NCBI RefSeq assembly: GCF_910592395.1
Contig: NC_088326.1
Coordinates: forward strand, 5,711,001 to 5,775,000
DNA length: 64,000 nt
Direction of reading: 5' to 3'
Source of the DNA: Lineus longissimus
Lineage: Eukaryota; Nemertea; Pilidiophora; Heteronemertea; Lineidae
Both the position numbers and the translations under genes were made by a program. The notes beneath the pieces are model-generated. The model searched no databases and was not told the DNA's origin. It saw nothing but the letters and a program-made list of their open reading frames with translations. Below are positions 38,001-49,254 of the stretch, in pieces. Every line of letters begins with the position of its first letter. Position 1 is the stretch's first letter.

Positions 38001-41000
38001 ACACCTATCACACCAGTGGACTCTTTGCCTTTGCAGGCATAACCACTGACATACTTCTGTACAGCCATGATTTCATTGACGGATGGATCCTTAGGGTCAC
38101 TTTTTGATAAGATGATGGAAATATCAATGTTTGCTCTCCATGCCTGGGTATGGTATTTGGAATGCTGAACAAGCATTTGGTGATCTCTTTCCATTTCTAG
38201 ACGGAGGTACTTGTGTTTGTCCAGGATAATTGCTGGTTTTCCCCGCAGTTCCTTCCCGGGATTGGATGCTGTCCCGAATTCCATCCTGCACTCCTTTTCA
38301 GCAGCTTTTGTTCTGGTTTTTTTGAGGCAATATCCATCTGAGCAACGATATTGAATTATTCTGTTGGTCAAGAGAAAATGATATTCAAGAATCAATGAGG
38401 AGTTTTACTCACATCCATGAGGAGTTTGAGAAGTGGATCGTTCTCTTCTGGTGGAGGAGGTGAAGCTCCTTCTGGAAAAGCCCATATATCTTTTCTAGAA
38501 TTGCCATCTTCGTCTTTTCCAGTCGGATGTGAAGCTGTCATGCCAAAAATGGATTTGGCCCAATCTGATAAGTTTTTAGCGGTTTGGTCGCTGATAGGCC
38601 TTTTTGTACCGTTTCCAAAAAGAATGTTATGAGGTTCACGATATTTGTGCCAACAAAGACCGTGCCAGTGTATCATGCCCCCTTGACTTCGCAAATTCCT
38701 GTCTGTACCAGAAGGCGTCCACTCTGAAAACTGGCCTCATAACATTTTCGAAGTAAAACATGGTTCATAAATTAAAATACTGGCCGACGATGTGAGAATC
38801 GCTCTGTAAAGCAGAAAAAAGCTGGTTCCTGTTACTCAGATCTGCATCTTTGCTCGATGTTTCCTTGATATACATTTGTAACAGTCGCCGAAGGGGTTTG
38901 AAGTGAAATTCTGCACAACTTCCAATGGTAAACAACGATGGTAAACCATGATCTTCATTAACCGTGAACTGAATGAGCGAGTTTAACTCCTTCTCGAGCG
39001 TTATGCCCAGTTCTGGGATGTCCCCCTTAAAGTCGCTCCAAAGTACAGAATTGTCTTGTCACCCCTTGCAATTTTCTCTTTCAGATCACCGGTCGTGAGA
39101 TGCTGGTCATCGAGCTGCTGTTTGACAATGTAACTGGAATTATCAAGGGCTCGTCGTCTCATAATCATATTACGAACAATGAACTTTAAGTAATGATGAT
39201 TGGCAAATCGACCATCCTTGTGCCATAACAGATGGTCAGCACAGTCAGACATAGATTCACATGATCTCCGGCGACTGGATTGAATGTCCACTGTACCGTG
39301 GGGGAAGTGACAAGGAAAGGCCAGAGTGAAGAAATTACGTGTGGTAAATTCAGATAAAGGAGGGTTGCCTCTGGTTTCGTGGGGGAAGAGACAAGGAAAG
39401 GCCAGAGTGAAGAAATTACGTGTGGTAAATTCAGATAAAGGGAGGTTGCCTCGGGGTCCGTGGGGGAAGAGAAAAGGAAAGGCCAGAGTGAAGAAATTAC
39501 GTGTGGTAAATTCAGATAAAGGGAGGTTGCCTCGGGGTCCGTGGGGGAAGAGAAAAGGAAAGGCCAGAGTGAAGAAATTACGTGTGGTAAATTCAGATAA
39601 AGGAGGGTTGCCTCTAGTTTCGTGGGGGAAGAGACAAGGAAAGGCCAGAGTGAAGAAATGGCGTGTGGTAAATTCAGATAAAGGGAGGTTGCCTCTGGTT
39701 CCGTGGAGGAAGAGACAAGGAAAGGTCAGAGTGAAGAAATATCGTGTGGTAAATTCAGATAAAGGGAGGTTGCCTCTGATTCCGTGGAGGAAGAGACAAG
39801 GAAAGGTCAGGGTGAAGAAATGTCGTGTGGTAAATTCAGATAAAGGGAGGTTGCCTCGGGGTCCATGGGGGAAGAGAAAAGGAAAGGCCAGAGTGAAGAA
39901 ATTCGTGTGTTAGATTCAGATAGAGGGAGGTTGCCTCTGGTTCCGTGGAGGAAGAGACAAGGAAAGGTCAGAGTGAAGAAATATCGTGTGGTAAATTCAG
40001 ATAAAGGGAGGTTGCCTCGGGGTCCGTGGAGGAAGATACAAGGAAAGGCCAGAGTGAAGAAATTACGTGTGGTAAATTCAGATAAAGGGAGGTTGCCTCT
40101 GGTTCCGCGGGGAAAGAGAAAAGGAAAGGCCAGAGTGAAGAAATTCGTGTGTTAGATTCAGATAAAGGGAGGTTGCCTCTGGTTCCGTGGAGGAAGAGAC
40201 AAGGAAAGGTCAGGGTGAAGAAATGGCGTGTGGTAAATTTAGATATAGGGAGGTTACCTCTGATTCCGTGGAGGAAGAGACAAGGAAAGGTCAGAGTGAA
40301 GAAATGTCGTGTGGTAAATTCAGATAAAGGAAGGTTGCCTCTGGTTACGTGAAAGAAGGGGACAAGGAAAGGCAAGAGTGAAGATATTACGTGTGGTAAA
40401 TTCAGATAAAGGAAGGTTGCCTCTGGTTCCGCGGGGAAAGAGACAAGGAAAGGTCAGAGTAAAAAAATTCGTGTGTTAGATTCAGATAAAGGGAGGTTGC
40501 CTTGGTAAATTCAGATAACAGGAGGTTGCCTATGGTTTCGTGGAGGAAGAGAAAAGGAAAGGTCAGAGTGAAGAAATGTCGTGTGGTAAATTCAGATAGA
40601 GGGAGGTTACCTCTGATTCCGTGGAGGAAGAGACAAGGAAAGGTCAGGGTGAAGAAATGTCGTGTGGTAAATTCAGATAAAGGGAGGTTGCCTTGGTGAA
40701 TTCAGATAACGGGAGGTTGCCTCTGGTTTCGTGGAGGAAGAGAAAAGGAAAGGTCAGAGTGAAGAAATGTCGTGTGGTAAATTCAGATAATGGGAGGTTA
40801 CCTCTGATTCCGTGGAGGAAGAGACAAGGAAATGTCAGAGTAAAGAAATGTCGTGTGGTAAATTCAGATAAAGGGAGGTTGCCTCTGGTTCCGTGGGGGA
40901 AGGGACAAGGAAAGGCCAGAGTGAAGAAATGTCGTGTGGTAAATTTAGATAATGGGAGGTTGCCTTAGTAAATTCAGATTAAAGGAGGTTGCCTCTGGTT

Positions 41001-44000
41001 CCGTTGGGGAAGAGATAAGGAAAGGCCAGAGTGAGAAATATAGTGTGGTAAATTTAGATAATGGGAGGTTGCCTTAGTAAATTCAGATTAAAGGAGGTTG
41101 CGCCTGATTCCGTGGAGGAAGAGATAAGGAAAGGTCAGAGTCAAAAAAATTCCTGGGGTAAATTCAGATAAAGGGAGGTTGCCTCTGGTTTCGTTGAGGA
41201 AGAGACATGGAAAGGCCAAAGTGAAGAAATTCGTGTGTGAAATTCGTATAAAAGGAAGGTTGCTTCTGGTTCCGTGGAGGAAGAAACAAGGAAAGATCAG
41301 AGTGAAGAAATTCGTGTGTTAGATTCAGATAAAGGAAGATTGCCTCTGTTTTCGTGGAGGAAGAGACAAAGAAAGGCCAGAGTGAAGAAATATCGTGTGG
41401 TAAATTCAGATAAAGGGAGGCTGCCTCTGATCCGTGCGGGTAGCAAGAAAAAAATCCGCATGCGTCATGTTGTGACTGTCACATCTAAGCATTAATGGGC
41501 CACGGATGGACGTAGCTGTATCTCTTACGACAATCAAAAAGAACTTTTAACCACGAGGTTCCTGCGTTAAGCTATGACTATGACTGTCTCGTTTCAGTGC
41601 CCCAACATCAAATCTAATATGAAAAATACGATGTGATTGTCGCATACTCAACGTTACTTTAAAATACTATACATTATGCTTTGACACTCTAGTCTCCGAG
41701 TCCACAGACTTGGAACGATAGGGATTAAGTGATGTTTTCAAATAAACAATCAACAACTAAAACCACCATTTAGGCTGAAGTTATGCAAAGAAGTCTTATG
41801 TTGCTATCATATCTTAGACGACATGGAAAGACAGAAGGTCGCTTAAGGAACAATCCGCTTTATTTCCCACGCCTTTTGACCTGTGTTAATATTAATATTT
41901 ATATGAGAGAATTTCTTAGCGCTCGTATTATGCAAGGCATATTCTCGAGCACTTTACAATGCAAAACACTCCCTACAAAGATGACACTTAAGGAGTGCTT
42001 TGAACTGGCCGATGTTACTTGCCAACCGTATGTTACATGGAAGATTGTTCCATAGCTTGGGGGCAGCCGAGCAAAACGCCCGGTCCCCAAAAGTTACGCA
42101 GCGCGTAGCTGGTACCACAAGTAGTAAATCTGATTCGCTACGGAGTGTGCCAGGAGACGATGCTTGCCTGACTTTGACCATATCAACCAGGTACTGAAGG
42201 GCATTACCCTGGAGGGCCTTAAATAGTAGAAGGAGGAACTTGAAGGTTATCCTGTACTTAACAGGAAGCCAATGTAGATGCGCCAGCACCGGGGTGATAA
42301 GGTCAAAGCGAGGCACAAGACATACAACCCTCGCAGCAGCATTTAAAACCCTCTTCATCCGAGTACACTGCTTGTCAGTGACGCCATATAGAACAGCATT
42401 ACAATAGTCAAGATGGGCAGTTACGAAAGCATGTACACGAATCTTGGTGGTGTCCTCAGTAAGAAATTTCCGAATTTGTCTGATGTTATAAAGTCCGCGA
42501 AAGGCTTTGAGCACACTTTGCCCACATGGGTTTCCATATTCATATTGGAATCAAACCATACGCTGAGATTTCTCACACATTTGACAGGGCTCACATCAGT
42601 CACACCAACTTCAATTGAGTAAATGTTGACTCTGAGCAATTGTTGGCGGGAACCAATGATGTTAAGCTCAGTTTTCACATCGTTGATCAACAGTTGGTTG
42701 GTGATAAGCCAAGCCCTCACATCACGAACGCAGTTCTCGATCTCCTTCACCGCGTCACATTCAACTGACCTCGAAAGGGGGCGAAAAGATAGATATGACT
42801 GATTATCATCAGAATATCCATGAGCTCCGGTAGATGTCGGGATATCACATGATAGAGGCGCGAAACGTAGAACAAGAATAAAATTGGCCCAAGGCAGCTC
42901 CCTTGAGGAACACCACATTTGAGGTCAAAGTTACTAGAGACTGAGTCATTGATAACAATCCGTTGTTTCCGACTGTTGATATATGAATCCAGCCATTCGA
43001 GGCAAGACCCAGATATTCCGAAATCCATGTTCACGGTTTCAAGGAGAATCGTGGTATCAACATTATCAAATCCGCACTGAGGTCAAGCATCACAAGCAAG
43101 CACACTTCCTGCTTATCCATCCCCATCAGAATGTCAATCTGCACTTTACCCAACGCTGTCTCAGTTGAGTGGTACTGCCGATAGGCCGATTGTGATATAG
43201 GCAGTGGAGAATGCAAGGCGCTGTGTGACATGAGTTGTCCGACAACAGCCTTTTTTGTCAACTTCGACACGAACGACAGATTGCTCACTGGTCTGTAGTT
43301 GGGAAAAACCAGGTCAAGACCTGGCTTTTCAGAAGAGGCGACACAAGTACACATTTCCACTGACTCGGCACAGAGCCAGAATCAAGCGAGAGGTTTATCA
43401 TCCTTGTGATGATTGGGAGGAGGGTAGCGGAGCATTGCTTCAGAAGCCACGTTGGAATAGGGTCAAGTTTGCATGACGCATTGGAGGAACGCTTAATCAG
43501 ATTAGCCACTTGATCACTTGACACATTTGAGAATGCTTCAAGTTTTTCTTTCGGCGGAGGAACGATAACCACTGGTGGTTCGACAGTAACTGCACGGATC
43601 TTCTCCTTGATGGTGTCAACCGACCTAATGAAAAACTCACCAAATCGGTTGGTAAGTTCTACTGGGTCATCATGAGCAGGAAGCATTGTATCCTGCTTGC
43701 ATAATGAATTGACTACACACGGAAGAGTTTCTTTGTATCACCAGCGCACTGCGTTATGCTGCGACAGCCTACTATAAATGTAACATCTTATTAAGCATGA
43801 GAAGACGGTGTCTGACTGTCTCTCTAGAATCATTCAACTATATTCCCACACATTTAGGCATGTTAGGCGTTTGTTATGCTGCGACATCTGGGATTAGTGT
43901 CACATCTCAACATACAATGTTAGACGGAGTGTTACTGTATTTAAAGGAAGACTCGGTTATTAGCCCCGTAACTTACATGCCTTAAGTCCTACGTTATTAT

Positions 44001-47000
44001 CTGACAGTTGCCTACTGTTCCATCTCAACTGACTTTGAAATATGGTACGTGATGGCCTTTCCAGGAATGGTCCGCAATTATTCAATGTCTTTAAGCCAGC
44101 GTTGTGCTGCGGTAGTTTCTAACATTGTCACATCTCAACATACATGGAAAGACGGGATGTGACTGTTTATTAGGAATAATCAGTTATATCAGACCTCTGC
44201 AGACCTGTGTTAATTTGCGACAGTCCCCCATTAGTAATGTAAGTGTCGCATCTTACAGTTGAGGAAGAACATGTTATGATTGTCTCTCCAATTGCAAGTA
44301 AGGAATAACTGTAGACCCAAAGTCCAAACTTGGTCCACTCAACAAACCTGAATAGGCAATCAGCTGCCTTGTTTAAATATGTAAGGCATATTTTGTACCC
44401 TGGGGATCTGTGATTATCCCAAAATTGATGTAAACGAATTCCTCTACATTGTCATATATTGTGTTATGGACATTAGGATAGTTGATTGACTGGTGTGGTT
44501 TATTGAAAAAGCGTCACGAACCATGTGTGGAAGAGAATGTTTCGACAACACGCGCCTTTTGTCCTGAAATTATGATCATTGATTGGTACAACAGTCTGCT
44601 ATGGAAACAACCTAAGGGTAACGACCCTCAATAAAGTCAAAAGGACACCTAGATACAAAAAAGTGATGGTCAAGAGTTAACTTCCAGATGCACGCGTTGG
44701 TAATTCAAAAACATTTTCATAACATGGATACCAGGACATTAACTGCGCGAATTAGGCCGACAGACTTGACAACAGTCATAATATTGTCATATACAGTTGC
44801 TATTTGATAGGTGTGTGGAACAGCGGTAAAAGCGAATCTCGCACAAGCAATCACAGGTAAAGCGCGAGTTTTAGAATGTAACCTCATTGCAGGCCCTAAT
44901 GTCCTCATGTTCATCAGTCTGAGTCTAGCTTACTGATCTGCCAGGTCTTATAAACAGGAAATTGTTCATTTTCACCGACCGAGATAATGTAAAAAGTAGG
45001 CCTAAACGTTGTTCGTACAAAATATCCTCTAACGATTCTTCAAGTTCAATCGCATGAAATTACCCTGTCAGCAAAGTAAGGCAATACGGAGAAGGCCTTC
45101 TGGATGAGACTCGTCTATAATGTTGACATGTTTGCTTGCAATTCAAAAATCGCGACATGCTTTGTCGTTTTTCGTCTGCTTCAGAAAAGTGGACTATAAT
45201 TGTCGATGTAGGAAATGTTGGCTATTTATCCTCTTCCATCCCATTTCCAACATGTTTCAAAATTTTTCGACGTAAAGCTTTTATACCAATCGATGTTGTA
45301 ACAAGTAGGATTACAACAAAATTCCTTACACAGTTCGCACTTTTATCTTCTTTCGATGGATTCCAACATTTCTCTACCTCTCTCGACGTCCACCAATTCA
45401 TGTGCTTTGATACCAACCGATGTAGTTATATTTAAGAAAGTAACGAATTGCTTTAGAAAGTTAATCTTTTGTTTCCATTCAACATATTCCAACATTTCTC
45501 TACGCATTTCGACGTTATTCTGTAAGGACATGTAATAATGACAGTGATACACCTATACAGTAGTGCTGAACTCAAATGAAAGAATTCTTCGCTAGAATGT
45601 TGGAAAATGGGTGAAAATCCTTTAACAAAGGAGGGATAAATAATCCCGTCATTTTCCAACATTTTGCGATGTATGAAAATGTCTTAAACCAACAAGGTTG
45701 AGTGAACTTCGTCTCATTCCTACATGTTCAAACATTTTACTACGAGGGGATGAGCAAGTTTCCAACATTTTCCTACTGACTGAGGATTAGTGAGATTGTT
45801 ACAAAAGATTTTTAACTTTTGCTGTTCAGTGATAAGAGTTGAAACGGGGTGAGCTAAGTAGCCCGGGGTTATCTTATCTCCAATGACCGTGTTCAGAATG
45901 ACTTCGTGACGTATTCAGTTAGAGTTATACTGCAGTGCTGAAGAATCGAGATGCTCCCGAGTTTTCGGCGAGCTGCTGACTTTGGGAGATTCGCAGGGAA
46001 TTTGATTTTTCATTTCATGATTGACCATTGATCAAAGTTGTTGGTACATTCTAAAAGATTATTTCGCGGCGCTATCATATGCACATTAACGGAAGTTTCT
46101 CCTTTAACTATGAATCTTATCTCGGCGCTGGCAGTTATGGCTTAATTCTGGTTCGAAATGGAAAGGCTATCGTGCAGTTATTTTGAGAAAAGGCTCAGAC
46201 GAGAAAAGTCTGGAAACTTTTTCATGTATTTAGTCACCCCGGCTATTCAGACCTGCAAAATGATGGGCAATTCCCATTCTGACGAGCTGCCGATTCCAGA
46301 TTTTGTATGCACCCAGCGAAGATTTTTCAATAATATAGCAAGAGAAAATCCCTTTCAACGTCAAGAAATCGCCTGATCCCGAAAGATTAATGCCTCCAGC
46401 CCATCGGATCTTCTCACATTAACCAAGCGATTTTCATCTCGCCCATAACATTTGATTCAGTAATATGGTAGATTAAAGCGAAAAGCATGCTCGCTTTCAA
46501 ATATCGATAGGGCTGCTTCATTTACTTTTGAATCGGCACATCCATGGTCATTTGAATGACTCTAATTTAGCAAAATGTTCCATTAAATAGCCTGGATAAA
46601 AATGAATGCATTCCAAATCTTCCCTTAGATCGAATGTAAACATTTAAATTACGATGCATAATGGTTTCTTGAAGTACAATACGGTTTTATGAGACTTTAT
46701 AGCAAATTTTCCATTGGGTTTTTTTTCCATTGGGTGACGCCTTGGCTCGGGCAGAGCGTCGGAATGGCTGCAGTCGCCGATTAGAATGCAGATCTGATTA
46801 GCCAGGGTGTTATTGCATTCGACCATTACAGATCTGTTCTCTGTTCCCGCTGGCTATACACATCGTCAGGGTGACTGTCACGGGAATGATTTTTACACCG
46901 TCTTTCTTAATCGTGTGTCGTTTATCCTCTGCATTGGCCTGTGCAACAAATGCTCGAAATGTCGTGCGTTGCAATTTTCACCAAAGCATTCATGCACGTT

Positions 47001-47723
47001 GAAATTGAAGTCCTGTGATACTGTCACGTTCCGTGGCAGCCCAGAACGAAATATGTATAAACGAATTGGTAAGAACTAGATATGACCTGTAAACAAGGAA
47101 AGTTAATGTGATGTCTCATGAAAATGGTGTCATATTGACAGTTATTCGAATGTATGCCGGGCTAAAACACAAAAATCCGCTTGACATCAGTTAATTTAAA
47201 AAAAGTGTCATACATTGTATGCTGCCATTGTGACATTATTCTGACTTCAATTTGAATGATGTCAGAATAATGCCAGAACGACAATGCAAGAAAGTGTACA
47301 TCACTTCTTGGATGAAGGGCTACCACTCTATCCCTTCCAATGGTGACGATGCCATTTTGACATCATTCAAGCTCATGTTAGTAGTTGTAATTCGGAAAGT
47401 GATAAAGTCCGATGTAAAAAAAGCCCAAATCATATAGCTTGTATTCCTTGTGTTTTGTTTTGTTTTACGCAGATATGTCCAACCGTGCGATATTCGCTGT
47501 CAGGAGGACGACTTCTACCGGCAGAATTATAAAGACAACTAGTACCACGCTTCTTGCCAGCTGTTTTGACTGTGCATTCCATTGTTTTAGGCGCTTTGAT
47601 TGTAGCGCCTTTGTCCGTGACGACAACATTAAGAAATGTTACCTCCTCGATATACTTAAGTTTACTGACGTCTTGAGTACTACTACTTTTAGGGGTAACG
47701 ACTTCTTGCGCCTGACATTGTGA
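28945..47723 (+). CDS. Secreted two-PAN/Apple-module protein, copy D (3 exons, very long intron 1)
   Basis: Exons are 28945-29008, 46832-47068 and 47473-47723. Lengths, phases and splice sites match copy B (donors GTAAGT and GTAAGA). The encoded mature protein is nearly the same as copy B: FRGSPERN block, seven cysteines in exon 2, five in exon 3. AATAAA lies at 48349-48354. The doubt is intron 1: about 17.8 kb, crowded with LINE, Helitron and minisatellite sequence, so exon 1 and exons 2-3 may no longer be joined in one transcript. Exon 1 could instead be a remnant of a separate copy. Confidence 0.45.
29231..29268. repeat. GGT/poly-G tract
   Basis: Interrupted GGT repeats pass into a run of about 25 G, shortly after unit homology is lost at about 29139. 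Such a run is prone to length error in assembly and could form G-quadruplex structure. Confidence 0.85.
29395..29780. repeat. 165-bp direct duplication
   Basis: Two diverged copies share ATAATTTACCA, TTGGTCAGA and AAAGGTAGCACTGACAGG at 29492 and 29657, an offset of 165 bp. From 29781 to 30730 I see no gene, only AT-rich sequence and short palindromic pieces around 29880-30000. Confidence 0.7.
30748..31462. repeat. 81-bp minisatellite, about 9 copies
   Basis: CATGGGTCGGGGTC recurs every 81 bp (30827, 30908, 30989, 31070, 31151, 31232, 31313, 31394), with AGTCACAATCTGGTAAC in each unit. The first copy is the most diverged. No protein is evident. From 31463 to 32450 I see no gene, only a short imperfect hairpin at 31761-31814. 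Confidence 0.9.
32822..33057. promoter_or_regulatory. Two NRF1-type palindromes, possible CpG promoter
   Basis: GCGCATGCGC occurs at 32822-32831 and 33048-33057, each after TTTTCCGTAG. The surrounding 32500-33100 is richer in CpG than its neighbours. This is the consensus bound by NRF1 at CpG promoters, but no downstream gene is recognised, so function is open. Confidence 0.3.
33236..33425. repeat. CCA/poly-C microsatellites in a 102-bp duplication
   Basis: GGTCAACTGCCATGATGGCA occurs at 33237 and 33339, each followed by a C-run and CCA repeats (to 33297 and 33424). From 33426 to 34365 no gene is seen; 33830-33880 is a simple AATTGAATTAAATT-type tract. Confidence 0.8.
34366..34860 (-). repeat. 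tRNA-derived (SINE-like) repeats
   Basis: On the minus strand 34832-34772 reads as a tRNA-like body: TAGCTCAGTCTGTAGAG (box A and D-arm), then a T-arm with a perfect 5-bp stem CCGGG/CCCGG around TTCAATC. The acceptor and anticodon stems do not pair, so it is not a working tRNA. A second T-arm-like copy lies at 34368-34385, and GTTCGGGAAAGTTG / CACAACCGGGTTCTTCCGTG blocks are duplicated between them. (GATCTTG)-type repeats sit at 34720-34770. Confidence 0.5.
35290..35745. mobile_element. CpG-rich inverted-repeat element (MITE-like)
   Basis: The ends resemble each other in inverted orientation (AGCCCGCAGAACACTAAACGCCAAC on the left; the right end read backward begins AGCCCGCCGCACACTAGCCGC). 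The interior is full of GGCGT/ACGCC words. No target-site duplication is clear. To its right, 35840-35875 ends in AATTTGAATTTGAATTTTT, a short tail-like repeat. 35880-36530 has no gene. Confidence 0.35.
36537..37516. mobile_element. 1-kb fold-back element with telomere-like insert
   Basis: Nearly the whole segment is self-complementary. 36537-36791 pairs with 37258-37516 and 36956-37025 pairs with 37191-37257, with complementarity continuing toward the centre. The left arm is interrupted by 164 bp (36792-36955) absent from the right arm, holding CCCTAA repeats between its own short inverted repeats. Confidence 0.75.
36805..36943. repeat. 16-bp inverted repeats enclosing interstitial CCCTAA repeats
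   Basis: GTGCCAAATCGTCGGA (36805-36820) and its exact reverse complement (36928-36943) flank (CCCTAA)n-like sequence at about 36856-36912, with variants CCCTAAA, CCCTGA and CCCCTAA. This is the metazoan telomere motif in interstitial position. Confidence 0.8.
37594..38000. repeat. 141-bp tandem repeat, 3 copies
   Basis: AAAAGTCGCCTCCA-type starts recur every 141 bp (47 codons). Frames stay open on both strands; the minus frame repeats AGTTIGPDNGWTCLVAVSLEW and continues into the Helitron-like frame to the right. The repeats might be an amplified piece of the Helitron gene or its intron; I recognise no domain in them. Confidence 0.75.
37997..39291 (-). pseudogene. Helitron Rep (HUH endonuclease) fragment
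   Basis: Read from 39291 down, fragments match the Rep part of Helitron RepHel proteins. They are: DGRFANHHYLKFIVRNMIMRR and ILYFGATLRGT (pre-Rep region); a decayed stretch (FTIGSCAEFHFKPLRRLL, MRPVFRVDAFWYRQEF); the HUH-type metal site in SQGGMIHWHGLCW near 38680; C-rich DGYC...CRMEFG; and AWRANIDISII...YVSGYACKGK near 38050, where the two tyrosines fit the catalytic YxxxY position. Stops interrupt 38695-39000 and no helicase domain follows, so it cannot work alone. In-frame minisatellites sit on both sides. Confidence 0.6.
39300..41445. repeat. 81-bp minisatellite, about 26 copies
   Basis: GTGGTAAATTCAGATAAAGG recurs every 81 bp (27 codons), for example at 39341 and 39422. Frames therefore stay open for up to 195 codons with a basic repeat (RVVNSDKGRLPL.PW.KRQGK). 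Copies from 40490 to 41300 show deletions and joined partial units. It begins directly beside the Helitron fragment. Confidence 0.9.
41446..41884. other. Diverged tandem-repeat sequence left of the LINE
   Basis: Contains phrases such as ACATGGAAAGACAGA and TTATGCTGCGAC-like words that recur at 43745-44250, so the LINE seems to have inserted into an older array with a period of about 130 bp. No gene seen. Confidence 0.4.
41885..43740 (-). mobile_element. LINE (CR1/L2-like) reverse transcriptase, 5'-truncated and frameshifted
   Basis: The minus strand encodes, in order: KEKLEAFSNVSSDQV, PIPTWLLKQC, YRPVSNLSFVSKL, the catalytic LDLSA (near 43087), KCGVPQGSCLGPILF (near 42917) and YSDDNQSYLSF (near 42816, normally YADD). 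The carboxy part follows with HLDYCNAVLYGV, LHWLPVKYRI and FGDRAFCSAAPKLWNNLP. Frames shift near 43080, 42850 and 42500, and the endonuclease is missing. The 3' end is an ATTAAT-like tail near 41890. It is an inactive genomic copy in opposite orientation to the host gene. Confidence 0.8.
43745..44250. repeat. Diverged tandem repeats, about 120-150 bp period
   Basis: GTTATGCTGCGACA, GTNACATCTCAACATAC and AAGACGG/TAGACGG phrases recur three to four times. No coding potential. 44251-45180 contains no gene that I can identify. Confidence 0.5.
45200..45790. repeat. Diverged tandem repeat with TTCCAACATTT core
   Basis: Phrases TCCAACATTTCTCTAC, TCGACGT and ATACCAACCGATG recur about every 110-130 bp in at least four decayed copies, just before unit homology resumes near 45829. 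Short open frames on both strands come from the repeat and show no known domain. Confidence 0.55.
46832..47068 (+). CDS. Exon 2, copy D: first PAN-like module
   Basis: 237 nt, encodes the same protein sequence as copy B exon 2 apart from the junction area (CGAATTG before GTAAGA, a stronger donor than in A or B). Confidence 0.65.
47473..47723 (+). CDS. Exon 3, copy D: second PAN-like module and stop
   Basis: 251 nt, with RRTTSTG for RRTPSTG and RDDNIKKC; cysteines and stop conserved. AATAAA follows at 48349-48354. Confidence 0.65.
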
Positions 47724-49134
47724 ATATAGCAGTATTTTATCAAATATGATAGAAATTAACACTTTCCAAAGTGAAAGCATATGTAAGGATAATAAGTGTT
47801 TTTTAGTTGAGTAGTTCTAAGTCGTCTCGCTAGGGCATAATATCAACTAGTTCACTGGTTTAACGTGTCGATAGATAATTCCAAGGATCACGGCGGCTAA
47901 ATGCATCTGTTTGCTTCAATGAAATACGTGCTGACCTTGAGAAGAAATGACGACACAAAAGAAACATACAAAACATATTGCGGGGCGTACGGCTCACATT
48001 TATTATCTTTATCCGAATGTACCCTTAAACCCTGTAATGAAAGGCCTTGTATCTATTGTGTTGCTAAGGTAAACCTGTACCTTTACACACCGTGAGGATA
48101 GATATGGCTGAAGTACGTAACATAAACACAGACAGAGAAGGTAACCAGGTGGGGTGGTTGATTCCATGACGTCAAAATGTCGAAATTAGCCACCCATATC
48201 AAATTGTCATAGCGACAAAATATGGAGGTCAGCCAGGGAATCATGTATACATTCATGTCCTCGTACACCCACGCATTCATGATTTGGTAGTACTTATTGC
48301 TCCGACTGTGAAATTAACAAGCATTAACCATGAATTAGTTGACACACCAATAAAACGAAGTAAAAAATAACATCAAAATGGTTAATAATTAATACTCTGA
48401 TGGTGCAGCTATATTCGATCACGCATGGTCATCCCTAAAGCGATATACGGACATAGTCCAGGGCGTCCGGATATATACAGTTTTTTTCACGATCCTCAAC
48501 GATAAGGTCGACGGCAAGCATTTTACACAACACTTCAGGCAATGCGTATCATTTCGACTCGGTCTATGCATAGAATTTTCCCATTTAGTTCGAAAACAAA
48601 GCAGACATACCTCACCATTTCAATCCGTCGTATAGACGACATATGAAACCCTGATCTCGTATTTTTCTCGTATTTCGATCGTATTCTGTTCAGCATCGTT
48701 ATCTTTCGTAAATACACAGTGGTGCCTAATCTGTACATCGAATTCATCTCGTATAATAAATCTAGACTGGGAAGTCGTGCAGAGAAAATTCAAGAATCCT
48801 ATCGAAAAGATAGAACCATGGTATTGGCGCTATAATCCCCATAGTAAGATATCGAGAATTATCATGAATTCCCGTAAATTTAATCCTTTATAAAGATGAA
48901 GTAAATTCGATCGAATCCGATCAGAATACGATACTCTTCCAGGTAGGTCCAAGGTTTCAGTTCTGTAATAGTATCATGAACTGTTGGTATGTTTGACATG
49001 GTTTCTGTTTGACAACATCAATTACATTTTTTTAAACAAGTTGACATGGTCGGTGGATACCCCATCGAAGAAGTTAGCATTTTTTGTGATTTTTTTACGT
49101 AATAACTTGTAACGACTATGTTCGGGTTGTTATC

Positions 49135-49254
49135 CGGTACACTCTGTGGTGATATTTGAATCTCCCGCCAATTTGTAACTGAGTTCATGTCACGCATGCG
49201 CAGAAGCTATGGAAGCACTTCCGGAAAAGATGGAGTCGTAAATACGGTACACTC
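49135..49254. mobile_element. 100-bp insertion flanked by a 10-bp direct repeat, with promoter-type motifs
   Basis: Only unit D has this insert in the spacer. CGGTACACTC stands at 49135-49144 and again at 49245-49254, a likely target duplication. The insert contains CTCCCGCCAAT (E2F/CCAAT-like), CACGCATGCGCAGAAG (NRF1-like) and ACTTCCGG (ETS-like). It has no coding potential. Confidence 0.5.

Noticed and set aside
39326-39913. 195-codon basic repeat protein
   Set aside because: Same explanation: an 81-bp minisatellite whose period is 27 codons; later copies shift frame freely.
30748-41445. CRISPR-like arrays
   Set aside because: Repeats are contiguous minisatellites without unique spacers, and the genome is eukaryotic.
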